The notes beneath the pieces were generated by a model that did not search any database, was not told the DNA's origin, and saw only the letters and a program-made list of their open reading frames with translations. A stretch of DNA of 64,000 nucleotides, from positions 62,001 to 126,000 of the forward strand of contig JARGFU010000016.1 in assembly GCA_029210625.1 (NCBI GenBank), given 5' to 3'. Numbering within the stretch: position 1 is the first letter of the stretch; each line of letters begins with the position of its first letter. The DNA comes from Deltaproteobacteria bacterium (lineage in GTDB: Bacteria > Myxococcota > Myxococcia > SLRQ01). This document shows positions 53,855 to 63,239 of the stretch, piece by piece. The translations under genes and the position numbers were made by a program.

Positions 53855-54778
53855 ATGACCAACGAGCCCAGCGATCTGACGCCGCCCGGCGAGGGCGACG
53901 AGCAGGAGAAGGCCACCGAGGAGGAGGCTGCGCCCGAAGAGGGCGCGCCCGAGCCCCCCCCGGGGACCTTCGACATGGACCCCGCCCTGGCCGCCGCCAT
54001 GGCCGACGCCGACGCCGCCTACGCGAAGCGCAAGGCGGAGGCCTCTGGTGAGGTCTTCGTCGACGAGTCGGACGACGACGAGGGCGAGGAGATCCCGATC
54101 GAGGCCCCCTCCCGGGCGCCGCCGCTGCCCTCCGGGGCCGGCGAGGGCACCATCCGGGCCCTCGCCCAGCTCAAGGAGACGATGGAGCGGCTCGAGCAGG
54201 TCGAGGCCGAGAAGAAGCAGCTGGAAGAGCGGCTGCTGCGGGCCCGCGCCGATCTCGAGAACTACAAGAAGCGGGCGCAGCGAGAGGTCGAGCAGGAGCG
54301 CAAGTTCGCCAACGAGAAGCTCCTCAAGGAGCTCTTCCCGGTCATGGACAACATGGAGCGGGCCATCGACGCCACCGAGAACACCACCCTGGAGGCCTAC
54401 GCCCAGGGGCTCGAGATGGTGGAGAAGAGCTTCATGGACGCGCTGGCCCGCTTCGGCGTCGAGAAGTTCAGCTGTCTGCACGAGCCCTTCGATCCCGAGC
54501 GGATGGAGGCCATGCAGCAGATGGAGTCCGCCGACCACCCTCCGGGGACGGTCGTGATGGAGTACATGAAGGGCTACCTCCTCAAGGGACGGCTGGTCCG
54601 CCCCTCCATGGTGGTGGTCTCCAAGGCCCCGGCCGGCGCTCCGCTTGCGGCGGAAGGCCAGCCGGATCAGGATCAGGGGGGGGCGCCTTCGACGGATGAG
54701 GCGTCCGCTGCAGCAGCCGGGGGTGGCGTCGATGCGGGGACCAGCGACGCTGCGGGCGAGAACGAAGGTGATGGATGA
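53855..54778 (+). CDS. grpE: Nucleotide exchange factor GrpE with N- and C-terminal extensions
   Basis: 307 residues, against about 190-200 in E. coli. The core is at about 100-250: a long coiled-coil helix ([23 protein letters not shown]), then [16 protein letters not shown] and the beta-wing ending [25 protein letters not shown]-like sequence, here [20 protein letters not shown]. The N-terminal 95 residues are Glu/Pro/Ala-rich and the C-terminal 45 are Ala/Gly/Asp-rich; both are probably disordered. GrpE drives ADP release from DnaK. It overlaps dnaK by four bases (ATGA), ensuring coupled translation. Confidence 0.95.
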   Translation: MTNEPSDLTPPGEGDEQEKATEEEAAPEEGAPEPPPGTFDMDPALAAAMADADAAYAKRKAEASGEVFVDESDDDEGEEIPIEAPSRAPPLPSGAGEGTIRALAQLKETMERLEQVEAEKKQLEERLLRARADLENYKKRAQREVEQERKFANEKLLKELFPVMDNMERAIDATENTTLEAYAQGLEMVEKSFMDALARFGVEKFSCLHEPFDPERMEAMQQMESADHPPGTVVMEYMKGYLLKGRLVRPSMVVVSKAPAGAPLAAEGQPDQDQGGAPSTDEASAAAAGGGVDAGTSDAAGENEGDG

Positions 54779-56601
54779 GCAAGGTCATCGGGATTGACCT
54801 GGGGACGACCAACTCTTGCGTGGCGGTGATCGAGGGCGGGGAGCCCGTCGTGATCCCCAACTCGGAAGGCAGCCGCACCACGCCCTCCATGGTCGCCTTC
54901 ACGGAGTCGGACGAGCGCCTGGTGGGGCAGATCGCCAAGCGGCAGGCGGTGACCAACGCCGACAACACGCTCTATGCGGTCAAGCGCCTCATCGGCCGGA
55001 AGTTCGACGAGCCCGAGGTGCAGCGCACCATCGAGCTGGCGCCCTTCGCGATCGTCAGGTCCGACAACGGCGACGCCTGGGTCGAGGTGCGGGGCGAGAA
55101 GATGAGCCCCCAGCAGATCAGCGCGATGATCCTGGGGAAGATGAAGGAGACCGCCCAGGACTACCTGGGAGAGGAGATCACCGAGGCGGTGGTCACGGTC
55201 CCGGCCTACTTCAACGACGCCCAGCGGCAGGCCACCAAGGACGCTGGCAAGATCGCCGGCCTCGACGTCCTGCGGATCATCAACGAGCCCACCGCGGCGG
55301 CGCTGGCCTACGGCCTCGACAAGGAGGCCACCGAGAAGATCGCGGTCTACGACCTGGGCGGCGGCACCTTCGACGTCTCGATCCTCGAGCTGAACTCCGG
55401 GGTCTTCGAGGTCAAGAGCACCAACGGCGACACCTTCCTGGGCGGCGAGGACTTCGACCAGGCCATCGTGACCTGGCTCAACGAGCGCTTCATGGAGGAG
55501 AACTCCGGCAAGGACCTCACCGAGGACCGGATGGCGCTGCAGCGCCTGAAGGAGGCCGCGGAGAAGGCCAAGCACGAGCTCTCCAGCTCCCACGAGACCG
55601 ACATCAACCTGCCCTTCATCACCGCCGACCAGACCGGCCCCAAGCACCTGGTGGCCAGCCTCGACCGCGCCACCCTCGAGGGGCTGGTCGAGCACCTCGT
55701 CGAGCGCAGCCTCGAGCCCTGCCAGAGGGCGCTGGCCGACGCCGGCCTGAAGAAGGGGCAGGTCGACCAGGTCCTGCTGGTCGGCGGCATGACCCGGATG
55801 CCCCTGGTGCAGTCCAAGGTCCAGGGCTTCTTCGGCCGCGAGCCCCACAAGGGCATCAACCCCGACGAGGTCGTCGCCATCGGCGCCTCGGTGCAGGGCG
55901 CGGTGCTCAAGGGTGAGGTGAAGGACGTCCTCCTGCTGGACGTGACCCCCCTCTCCCTGGGCGTCGAGACCGCCGGCGGGGTCTTCACCAAGATCATCGA
56001 CCGGAACACCACCATCCCCTGCAAGAAGGCGATGGTCTTCTCCACCGCCCAGGACAACCAGCCGCTGGTCTCGGTGCACGTCCTCCAGGGCGAGCGCGAG
56101 ATGGCCGAGGACAACAAGACCCTCGCCCGCTTCGAGCTGGTGGGCATCCCGCCGGCCCCCCGCGGCGTGCCGCAGATCGAGGTCGCCTTCGACATCGACG
56201 CCAACGGCATCGTCCACGTCTCGGCCAAGGACCTGGGCACCGGCAAGCAGCAGTCCATCCGGATCGTCGCCTCCTCCGGCCTCTCCGAGGCGGAGATCGA
56301 GGCGATGGTCACCGCGGCCGCCGAGCACGCCACCTCCGACAAGGGCAAGAAGGAGCTCGCCGACCTGCGCAACAACGCGGACGGGCTCATCTACACCACC
56401 GAGAAGTCCCTCGAGGAGTTCTCCGAGGACCTCTCCGAGGAGGACGTCAACGAGATCCGCGAGGATCTGGCGGCCCTCAAGGAGATGCTCGGCAAGCCGG
56501 ACGTCGAGCTCGGCGCCCTCAAGGAGGCCCTCCAGCGCCTGGAGGGCTCGGCCTACCGGATCGCCGAGGCGATGTACGGCGGCGCCGAGGACGACATCTA
56601 A
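54775..56601 (+). CDS. dnaK: Molecular chaperone DnaK (Hsp70)
   Basis: 608 residues. The ATPase domain has [19 protein letters not shown], the [14 protein letters not shown] segment, [16 protein letters not shown] and [13 protein letters not shown]. The substrate-binding domain contains [20 protein letters not shown] and [10 protein letters not shown]-like [20 protein letters not shown]. The lid ends GGAEDDI. It refolds proteins in an ATP cycle with DnaJ and GrpE, both adjacent. The length is a little short because the C-terminal linker is reduced. Confidence 0.98.
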   Translation: MSKVIGIDLGTTNSCVAVIEGGEPVVIPNSEGSRTTPSMVAFTESDERLVGQIAKRQAVTNADNTLYAVKRLIGRKFDEPEVQRTIELAPFAIVRSDNGDAWVEVRGEKMSPQQISAMILGKMKETAQDYLGEEITEAVVTVPAYFNDAQRQATKDAGKIAGLDVLRIINEPTAAALAYGLDKEATEKIAVYDLGGGTFDVSILELNSGVFEVKSTNGDTFLGGEDFDQAIVTWLNERFMEENSGKDLTEDRMALQRLKEAAEKAKHELSSSHETDINLPFITADQTGPKHLVASLDRATLEGLVEHLVERSLEPCQRALADAGLKKGQVDQVLLVGGMTRMPLVQSKVQGFFGREPHKGINPDEVVAIGASVQGAVLKGEVKDVLLLDVTPLSLGVETAGGVFTKIIDRNTTIPCKKAMVFSTAQDNQPLVSVHVLQGEREMAEDNKTLARFELVGIPPAPRGVPQIEVAFDIDANGIVHVSAKDLGTGKQQSIRIVASSGLSEAEIEAMVTAAAEHATSDKGKKELADLRNNADGLIYTTEKSLEEFSEDLSEEDVNEIREDLAALKEMLGKPDVELGALKEALQRLEGSAYRIAEAMYGGAEDDI

Positions 56602-56763
56602 GGGGCCGGAAACAGGCACCTTTTCGTGGCTCGGGGCGAGCCGGCGGTCGGCCCCCCCGGGGGGGCTTGATCCCCGCCCGAGCCGCATTAGCTTGGGTGG
56701 CGAGCCCCTCCTTCGAGCCCCACCCCGCACCCGCCCCCCGGAAGAGAGCGAAGTTCCCCGACG

Positions 56764-57867
56764 ATGAAGCGCGACTACTACGAGGTCCTGGGGGTGTCGC
56801 GCCATGCCGACGCCCGGGAGCTGAAGACCGCCTACCGGAAGCTGGCCCAGAAGTTCCACCCCGACCGCAACCCGGACAACGACGAGGCCGAGGAGCGCTT
56901 CAAGGAGGCGGCCGAGGCCTACGAGGTCCTCTCGGACGCCGACAAGCGGGCCCGCTACGACCAGTTCGGCCACGCCGGGGTCGGCGGCGCCGGCGGGGAC
57001 CCCTTCGCCGGCTTCCGTGGCGGGGGCTTCGGCTCGGTGAGCGACATCTTCGGGGACATCTTCGGCGACATCTTCGGGGGCCGCGGCGGCCGGGGCCGGG
57101 GCGCCGACCTGCGCTACAACCTCGAGCTCACCTTCGAGGAGGCCGCCTTCGGCACCGAGAAGGACATCGTGGTCCCCCGCCACCTGCGCTGCGAGACCTG
57201 CGGCGGCGGAGGGGCCAAGCCCGGCACCCGCCCGGAGCGCTGCGGCACCTGCGGCGGCGCCGGTGAGGTCCGCTTCTCCCAGGGCTTCTTCGCGGTGAGC
57301 CGCCCCTGCCCCCAGTGCGAGGGCCGGGGCGAGGTGATCTCCGATCCCTGCGACGACTGCGGCGGCAAGGGCCTGCGGGTGAAGGAGAGCAAGCTCAACG
57401 TGAAGATCCCCGCGGGCGTCGACTCCGGCACCCGCCTGAAGCTCTCGGGCGAGGGTGAGTCGGGGCTCGGCGGGAATCCCCCGGGCGACCTCTTCGTGGT
57501 CTGCCGGGTCAAGGAGCACCCGATCTTCATCCGGGACGACTCCGAGGTCCTCTGCGAGCTGCCCATCACCTTCCCCCAGGCGGCCCTCGGCGACGAGATC
57601 CAGGTGCCCACCCTCGACGGGAAGGTGAAGATGCGCATCCCCGAGGGCACCCAGACCGGCAAGGTCTTCCGCCTCAAGGGCAAGGGGATCCCCCGCCTCG
57701 GCGGCAACGGGCGGGGCGATCAGCACGTCCGGATCGTGGTGGAGACGCCCAGCGGCCTCGACGCCAAGCAGCGGGAGCTGCTCGAGCAGTTCGCGGCGGC
57801 GAGTGGGGAAGAGGTGAGTCCGCAGGCGAGGTCCTTCTTCGAGAAGGTCAAGGACCTGTTCGACTAG
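56764..57867 (+). CDS. dnaJ: Chaperone protein DnaJ (Hsp40)
   Basis: 367 residues with the full type I layout. The J domain is at 1-70 ([31 protein letters not shown] with HPD). A G/F-rich linker with repeated FGDIFG follows (about 78-115). The zinc domain has four CxxCxGxG repeats: [24 protein letters not shown] and CDDCGGKG. The client-binding domain comes last ([18 protein letters not shown]). It delivers clients to DnaK. It lies 162 bp behind dnaK with GGAAG ahead of the ATG. Confidence 0.97.
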   Translation: MKRDYYEVLGVSRHADARELKTAYRKLAQKFHPDRNPDNDEAEERFKEAAEAYEVLSDADKRARYDQFGHAGVGGAGGDPFAGFRGGGFGSVSDIFGDIFGDIFGGRGGRGRGADLRYNLELTFEEAAFGTEKDIVVPRHLRCETCGGGGAKPGTRPERCGTCGGAGEVRFSQGFFAVSRPCPQCEGRGEVISDPCDDCGGKGLRVKESKLNVKIPAGVDSGTRLKLSGEGESGLGGNPPGDLFVVCRVKEHPIFIRDDSEVLCELPITFPQAALGDEIQVPTLDGKVKMRIPEGTQTGKVFRLKGKGIPRLGGNGRGDQHVRIVVETPSGLDAKQRELLEQFAAASGEEVSPQARSFFEKVKDLFD

Positions 57868-57892
57868 GCCCCCGGGGCGCCCTGCGCCCCCG

Positions 57893-58007
57893 CCGTACAC
57901 GTACACGTACACGTCCACGTACACGGGGTCTCCTCGGTTCCCGTCGACGTCGCCTTCTACCCCGGGAAAGGCCGTGTACGAGTACGTGGACGTGGACGTG
58001 CACGGGG
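57893..58007. repeat. Inverted pair of hexamer tandem arrays
   Basis: Left arm: GTACAC units at 57895, 57901 and 57907, GTCCAC at 57913, GTACAC at 57919, then GGGG. Right arm: CGTGTA at 57973, CGAGTA, CGTGGA, CGTGGA, CGTGCA, then CGGGG ending at 58007. The arms are imperfect reverse complements over about 33 bases with a 42-base spacer. They could fold into a long hairpin after dnaJ. Confidence 0.85.
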
Positions 58008-58032
58008 AAGCTCAGTGAGCCCCGGCGGTTGT

Positions 58033-58064
58033 AGCTGACGGCTGATAGCTGATAGCTGACAGCT
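58033..58064. repeat. Heptamer tandem array AGCTGAY
   Basis: AGCTGAC, GGCTGAT, AGCTGAT, AGCTGAC and a final AGCT, four and a half units of seven bases, immediately upstream of the next gene. It shares the GCT core and 7-base period with the array at 43774 but has no clear inverted partner here. Confidence 0.85.
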
Positions 58065-58089
58065 TCGACTCGAAAGACCGGAGTCCCTC

Positions 58090-60216
58090 ATGAAGCGCCT
58101 CGCCTACCTCCTCCCCCTCCTCTTCCTCCTGCCCGCCTGCCCCAAGCGGGTCGTCGTCGTGGATGGAGTCGAGGTCCCCTACGAGGAGGCGGCCGGCAGG
58201 GCCTACGCCTCGGCGATGCAGAAGGTCGAGCAGAAGGGGGGCGCCGAGGGGATCGAGGCCCTGCGGGACTACATCGAGCACTACCCCGAGGCCGACGAGA
58301 CGGACGCGGCCTACTTCCACCTCGCCCGGCTCTACCGGGAGGGGGGGGACGACGCCGCGGCCCGGGGGGCGCTCTCGACCCTGCTGGAGCGGCACCCCTT
58401 CTCGGACTTCACCGCCACCGCCCAGCTGATGCTGGGCGAGATGCACCTCGAGGCCGAGCAGTACAACGACGCGATGCAGATCCTGAAGCCCGCCTACAAG
58501 AAGCTCGACGGGGCGGGGCAGCAGCGGGCGGCCCGGGCCCTCTCCGAGGCGGCGGTCGGCGTCCAGGACTGGCAGGGCGCGGTGGCCTGGCTCGCCGAGC
58601 TGAAGAAGCACGCCCGGGACGACGCCGAGAAGGAGCGCATCGACGCGATGCTCCTCGACCTGGTCGACGGCAAGCTCCCGGCGGTGGGCCTGGCTCAGCT
58701 GCGGGCCGACCTCGACGAGGACTCCCCGGTGATGCCGATGGTGGTGATGAAGCTCGCCCTGGTGCAGGTGCACCTGCGCGACTACCGCCGGGCCTACGAG
58801 CTGCTGGGGATCTACCTGCGCGAGCACCCCGAGGGGCCCCACGCCGAGCGGGCCCGGGCCCTCTCGAGCCGGATCGAGAAGCTCGCCCAGGTCAGCCCCC
58901 TCACGGTGGGCCTCGTCCTCCCCCTCTCGGGCACCTACAAGCCCTTCGGTGAGGACGTCCTCAAGGGCATCGGCATGGCCCTCGACGTCGAGGTGGAGGG
59001 CGAGAAGGGCAAGAAGAAGGACCAGAAGAAGGGCGAGGCGGCTCCCCGCAAGTCGCCGGTGCGGCTGGTCATCAGGGACTCCAAGGGCGACCCCGACGAG
59101 GCCGCCCGGCAGATCGAGGCCCTGGTGATGGAGGAGCGGGCCGTGGCCGTGATCGGGCCCCTGCTCCAGTCCACCGCGGTCAGCGCCGCGGTGAAGGCCG
59201 AGGAGCTGGGCCTGCCGCTGATCGCGCTCTCCCGGGCCGAGGGCCTCACCGAGCTGGGCTCCTGGATCTTCCGCAACGCCGTCACCGATCAGGCTCAGGC
59301 CAGGGGGCTGGTGGAGTTCGCCGCCGATCAGCTCGGCGCCAGGACCTTCGGCATCCTCTGGCCGAAGAAGCCCTACGGCGAGGCCCTGGCCCGCCACTTC
59401 TGGGACGCCGTCGAGGCGAGGGGCCTCGAGGTGCGGGCCGCCGAGATCTACGAGCACGACCAGACCACCTTCAAGGAGCCCATCAAGAGGATGGTCGGCC
59501 GCTACTACCTCTCCTACCGGGAGGAGTACCGCCGCGAGAAGGACAAGATCGAGTGGACGGTGAAGGACGAGTACAAGAAGCGCAAGGCCCTCGAGGCCCT
59601 GCGCGACGGTCTCGAGCCGGTCGCCGACTTCGACGTCCTCTTCGTGCCCGACGACTACAAGACCATCGGGCTGATCGCTCCGGCCCTGGCCGCCGAGGAC
59701 ATCATCACCAACGTCTGCGACGCGCGGGACCTCGAGCGGATCAAGAAGACCGTCGACAAGAAGGAGCTGCCCCTGGTGAGGCTGATGGGGCCGAACGCCT
59801 GGAACAACCAGGCCCTGGTCGAGCGGGGTGGGAAGTACGTCCACTGCTCGGTGCTGATCGACGGCTTCTTCTCGGACAGCAAGCGCCTCGAGACCCGCAA
59901 CTTCGTCGACGCCTACCAGCGGACCTACGAGACCGAGAAGAAGCCCGGCTACCTCGTGGCCCACGGCTACGACACCGCGCGGATCGTCCGGCAGATCATC
60001 GAGGGCGCCTCGCCCCAGACCCGGGCCGCCTTCCGCGAGACCCTCCTCTCCGTGAAGGCCTTCCCCGGGGCCACCGGCGACATCGACGTGCGGGCCTCCG
60101 GCGAGCTGGAGAAGCGCCTCTTCATCCTGACCGTGGACCGCGACGGCATCCACGAGTGGGAGGCCGAGGGCGCCGCCGGCGACGTGCCGGCGGAGGCGGA
60201 CAAGAAGGCCAAGTAG
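58090..60216 (+). CDS. LpoA-like penicillin-binding protein activator lipoprotein
   Basis: 708 residues. The lipobox is LLFLLPACPK (Cys17). The N-terminal 270 residues are helical with TPR-like units (GGDDAAARGALSTLLERHPFSD, DYRRAYELLGIYLREHPEGP). The C-terminal part is a type I periplasmic-binding-protein fold: LTVGLVLPLSGTYKPFGEDVLKGIGMAL, AVIGPLLQSTAVSAA, FGILWPKKPYGEALARHFWD and DVLFVPDDYKTIGLIAPAL. This TPR plus binding-fold layout matches LpoA, which stimulates PBP1A from the outer membrane; substrate-binding proteins of transporters are the alternative. A Lys-rich insert lies near residue 305. GGAG precedes ATG 58090. Confidence 0.85.
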   Translation: MKRLAYLLPLLFLLPACPKRVVVVDGVEVPYEEAAGRAYASAMQKVEQKGGAEGIEALRDYIEHYPEADETDAAYFHLARLYREGGDDAAARGALSTLLERHPFSDFTATAQLMLGEMHLEAEQYNDAMQILKPAYKKLDGAGQQRAARALSEAAVGVQDWQGAVAWLAELKKHARDDAEKERIDAMLLDLVDGKLPAVGLAQLRADLDEDSPVMPMVVMKLALVQVHLRDYRRAYELLGIYLREHPEGPHAERARALSSRIEKLAQVSPLTVGLVLPLSGTYKPFGEDVLKGIGMALDVEVEGEKGKKKDQKKGEAAPRKSPVRLVIRDSKGDPDEAARQIEALVMEERAVAVIGPLLQSTAVSAAVKAEELGLPLIALSRAEGLTELGSWIFRNAVTDQAQARGLVEFAADQLGARTFGILWPKKPYGEALARHFWDAVEARGLEVRAAEIYEHDQTTFKEPIKRMVGRYYLSYREEYRREKDKIEWTVKDEYKKRKALEALRDGLEPVADFDVLFVPDDYKTIGLIAPALAAEDIITNVCDARDLERIKKTVDKKELPLVRLMGPNAWNNQALVERGGKYVHCSVLIDGFFSDSKRLETRNFVDAYQRTYETEKKPGYLVAHGYDTARIVRQIIEGASPQTRAAFRETLLSVKAFPGATGDIDVRASGELEKRLFILTVDRDGIHEWEAEGAAGDVPAEADKKAK

Positions 60217-60244
60217 CGCCCTTCGCGCGCGAGCCCGCCCGACC

Positions 60245-62371
60245 CTAGAAGCGCCAGCCCGCGCCGCCCGAGACGAGCACCGACATCTGCTGGAAGCGCT
60301 GCAGGTTCAGCAGGTAGTTCTCGTAGCCGCCCTCCACGAAGAGGAGGAGGCCGCCGAGGCGCACCTCGATCCCGAAGGCGCCGCGGGGGGCGAGGGCGGG
60401 GTTCGAGAAGGAGAGGCCGGCCAGGAGGTAGGGGTGCACCGGCCCCAGGGCGAAGGGGGTGAGCCGCGCCTCGAGGCGCAGGATCGCCGGGCTCGAGGAC
60501 AGCAGGGTCACCTGCGGCGCGATGATCGCGTTGCGGCCCCAGCCCAGGGTCAGGCCCCAGCCGATCCCCCCGTCGTAGACGAGGTCGTAGTCGACCCGGG
60601 CCTGCAGGTAGAAGTCCTCGGAGATCTTCGCGAAGAGCGAGGGGCCGCTCTTCACCGGAGGCTCGGGGGCCTCCACCACCGCCGGGGCCTCGGGCCCGGG
60701 GGCCGGAGGCGGGGCAGCCGTCGAGGTGACCTCGGCCTCCAGCGGCCGGAAGAGCTCGTTCGCCGCCTCCTCCAGGAGGTCGAGGACCGGCTCGAGGGTG
60801 TCCTCGAGCTTCACCGTGCGAGAGAGGCGGCTGACGACCTGGGTGTTCTCCACGTCGAGGAGCACCAGGTTGAAGACGATGGTGGAGCCGAGGCGGGAGA
60901 GGTCGGCGTAGGCGGCGTGGCGGGCGCCCAGCGCGCCGCCGAGCTCGGCCAGGCAGCTGGTGTCCGACTCGCAGCCCAGCAGCTGCTTCTGCCCCTCGAG
61001 GCCGAGCATGGCCTGGATGTCCGAGGGGCCGATGACCTTGTTCTTGCCGCCCTGACCCAGGTGGGTCTGGAGGATCCCCGAGATGGTCTCGGCGTCGGCG
61101 GGCTCGACCCCGTTGGTGCGCAGCATGCCGAGGTAGGCGATCTGCCGGGGCTCGCTGGCGGTGGCCCCGGCCGGCAGGAGCGCGACGATCAGCAGGGCCA
61201 GCCACCCGCGGCGGGGCAGGGCGAAGAGGGCGACGAGGAGGAGGGCCAGCCCCACCTCGGCGCCCGCGCCGCTGGCGCAGTCCTGGGCGTTGTAGCGCGA
61301 GGGCAGCCGGGGGCCCTCGTACTCCATCGTGATCACCTCGGTGGCGCCGCCCCCCCGATCGATGCCGCCGTAGAGCAGGATGTTGCCCCACTGGCGGTCG
61401 GAGGCGAAGGCTGCCCCCCACACGGGCGGGGCCGCCGAGTCGATCGTGTGCCACTCCCAGCCGTCCCACTCCCAGATGCCGGCCATCCCCGGGCCCTCGC
61501 CGGTCTCGAAGTCCCGACCGCCGGTGAGCACCAGCCGCCCCCGGGCGGGATCGACCGCGAGCACGGCGTCGCGCCGGGCCGGGGGGGCGTCGCCGGAGAC
61601 CCCGTAGTCGTTCCAGCAGGTGTCGGTCAGGCCCCAGGTGTAGGTGTAGAGGGTGCCGTCCTGGTTCACCGTGCCCGCCACGATCAGCTCCTCGCGGTAG
61701 GGGTCGTAGGCGGCGGCGGAGCCGTAGGCGTCCGGCGGCGTCTCACAGTCGGTGGGGGGCGGGCTCTCGATCCAGTCCGAGCCACTCCAGAACCAGAGAT
61801 CGTGGAGCTGGTCACCCGCGGCGTTCATGCCGCCGTAGAGGCCGATCCGCTGACGCTTGGTGTCGTAGAACATCACCGCCCCGCCCCGGGCCTCGGGGGA
61901 CGGCTGCATGGTGTGGTCGGTCCAGCCAGCGAGGTCCCGGATGAAGAAGCTGGCCGTGGGCTCGTTCGTCAGCCCGAAGCCCCCGAAGACCAGGAGGGTT
62001 CCGTCCTCCTCGTGGTAGGCCGCGGCCGCGGCGTAGCGGTCCGGCGCCGCGCTCGAGCTGGTGAAGGTGGTCCAGGCCTCGTCGACCACCCACTGGCCCT
62101 CGGAGTCCGTCTCGGCGGTGCGCTGCCAGCGATGGGTCTGGCTGCTGGCGTTTCCCGTGGCGTCCGCCTCGGTGCCGCCGATGAGGAAGAGCCCGCTGGG
62201 CGCCCCCGCGGCGCCCTCGCTCAGGGCCGAGGCGTCCACCAGGATGGCGTGGTAGGGCGTGGTGGGCGCCGTGTCCTGGGCATCCAGGTTGAACCAGCGG
62301 GCCTCCGCGTTCGACACGCAGCCGGAGAGCAGCAGGCCCCCCAGAGCGACTCCGACGATGGATGCTCTCAT
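60245..62371 (-). CDS. Kelch-like lipoprotein fused in frame, through a MYXO-CTERM-like segment, to a FlgO/CsgG-like outer-membrane module
   Basis: 708 residues. The lipobox is GGLLLSGCVS (Cys18). Residues 30-355 are kelch/galactose-oxidase-like repeats (LLVFGGFGLTNEPTASFF, RIGLYGGMNAAGDQLHDLWF, RLVLTGGRDFETGEG). At about 365-390 comes a Cys, a hydrophobic helix and a basic cluster (DCASGAGAEVGLALLLVALF then ALPRR), resembling a MYXO-CTERM sorting signal, which is normally at the extreme C-terminus. Instead the frame continues into a second signal-like helix (WLALLIVALLPAGATA). A CsgG/FlgO-like domain follows (VIGPSDIQAMLGLEGQKQLL, LGARHAAYADLSRLG) and then a beta-rich C-terminus ending SVLVSGGAGWRF, like a barrel strand. 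No alternative ATG/GTG start is in frame at the junction. Confidence 0.8.
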   Translation of the reverse strand: MRASIVGVALGGLLLSGCVSNAEARWFNLDAQDTAPTTPYHAILVDASALSEGAAGAPSGLFLIGGTEADATGNASSQTHRWQRTAETDSEGQWVVDEAWTTFTSSSAAPDRYAAAAAYHEEDGTLLVFGGFGLTNEPTASFFIRDLAGWTDHTMQPSPEARGGAVMFYDTKRQRIGLYGGMNAAGDQLHDLWFWSGSDWIESPPPTDCETPPDAYGSAAAYDPYREELIVAGTVNQDGTLYTYTWGLTDTCWNDYGVSGDAPPARRDAVLAVDPARGRLVLTGGRDFETGEGPGMAGIWEWDGWEWHTIDSAAPPVWGAAFASDRQWGNILLYGGIDRGGGATEVITMEYEGPRLPSRYNAQDCASGAGAEVGLALLLVALFALPRRGWLALLIVALLPAGATASEPRQIAYLGMLRTNGVEPADAETISGILQTHLGQGGKNKVIGPSDIQAMLGLEGQKQLLGCESDTSCLAELGGALGARHAAYADLSRLGSTIVFNLVLLDVENTQVVSRLSRTVKLEDTLEPVLDLLEEAANELFRPLEAEVTSTAAPPPAPGPEAPAVVEAPEPPVKSGPSLFAKISEDFYLQARVDYDLVYDGGIGWGLTLGWGRNAIIAPQVTLLSSSPAILRLEARLTPFALGPVHPYLLAGLSFSNPALAPRGAFGIEVRLGGLLLFVEGGYENYLLNLQRFQQMSVLVSGGAGWRF

Positions 62372-62402
62372 GGCCGAGAGGTCTATCAGAGGGAGGCGGT
62401 CG

Positions 62403-63239
62403 TCAGAAGCTGGCCATCTCGATGGCGAAGATGATCGGCTGCTGCCCGCCGAGCTCGCCGGTGATCGGGAAGGTCACGTGGGCGGAGGGAGAGAAGCGGC
62501 CGATCTCGAAGCGCAGGCCCGCCGAGATCGTGAGCAGGTGCCCCCGGCTGTCCTCGGGGAGGCCGATCGCGCCGTCGGCGCCGGCCAGCTCGACGAGGGT
62601 CCACATCCCCTTGAAGGCCTTCGCCGCGAAGAGCAGGCCGTAGTGGAGGGCCATCACCGCCGGACGATCGTCGATGGGCAGGATCCCGCTGCCGCCGACC
62701 TCGAGGTCGATGGCGAAGGGATCGAGGTCGAAGGCCAGGCCCAGATCGAGGCGCACCGCCGCGGCGCCGGGGCTCCAGCGCTCGGACCGGTAGAAGCTCA
62801 CCGGCCGCAGCGAGGCCGAGCGCATGGAGGCGGCCTCGGCCCCGAGCCCGGGCGCGGTGGGGACGCGGCCGCGCAGGGCCGCGCCGTAGCGGAAGCCCCC
62901 GTCGAGGCCCATCTGCACGTACCGGCTGCCCCGGGCGCCGATGGCGAGGTTGCCGAGCACCGGCTGGGCCACCGAGCCGCTCGGGCCGGCGTAGCCGAAG
63001 GGGAGCTCGGCGACGAAGGCGATCTCCTCGGCGATGCGCAGGTCGATCCCCACCGGGAGGACCAGCCCGTTGTCCGAGCCGAGGCGGGCGAAGGAGGTGC
63101 CCAGGGAGAAGACGTTGGCCGGGGTCAGGTCGGTGAGGTGCAGGGGGCGGGGCCCCACCGCCTGGGCCGCCGCGCTCGCGGGCGCGAGGGCCAGCCCGGC
63201 GAGGACGAGGAGGGCGAGGATCGGTCGGCGCACGCTCAC
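62403..63239 (-). CDS. Predicted outer-membrane beta-barrel protein
   Basis: 278 residues with a signal peptide (ILALLVLAGLALAPASAAA). The mature protein is made of alternating strands (IAFVAELPFGYAGPSGSV, SRYVQMGLDGGFRYGAAL, AAVRLDLGLAFDLDPFAI) and ends with a hydrophobic/aromatic strand (QQPIIFAIEMASF; terminal Phe as in BAM substrates). There is no enzyme motif, and its channel or transport role is unknown. GTG 63239 overlaps the TGA of the upstream isomerase gene (GTGA); a second GTG two codons in is an alternative. The fusion gene follows 31 bp later. Confidence 0.7.
   Translation of the reverse strand: MSVRRPILALLVLAGLALAPASAAAQAVGPRPLHLTDLTPANVFSLGTSFARLGSDNGLVLPVGIDLRIAEEIAFVAELPFGYAGPSGSVAQPVLGNLAIGARGSRYVQMGLDGGFRYGAALRGRVPTAPGLGAEAASMRSASLRPVSFYRSERWSPGAAAVRLDLGLAFDLDPFAIDLEVGGSGILPIDDRPAVMALHYGLLFAAKAFKGMWTLVELAGADGAIGLPEDSRGHLLTISAGLRFEIGRFSPSAHVTFPITGELGGQQPIIFAIEMASF

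Larger units (their letters stand above)
57868..58089. other. Intergenic region after dnaJ, almost filled by short tandem repeats
   Basis: 222 bp. It contains hexamer arrays in inverted orientation (57893-57928 and 57971-58007) and a heptamer array (58033-58064), annotated separately. The last 25 bases hold GGAG, which serves ATG 58090. No coding potential is seen, and no T-tract follows the hairpin. Confidence 0.7.

Noticed and set aside
56651-56666. Perfect 16-base C/G palindrome between dnaK and dnaJ
   Set aside because: It has no loop and no following T-tract, so it is a poor intrinsic terminator; the cluster is probably transcribed through.
57893-58007. Transposon terminal inverted repeats
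   Set aside because: The arms are simple tandem hexamers separated by 42 bases of non-coding DNA; there is no transposase or target duplication.
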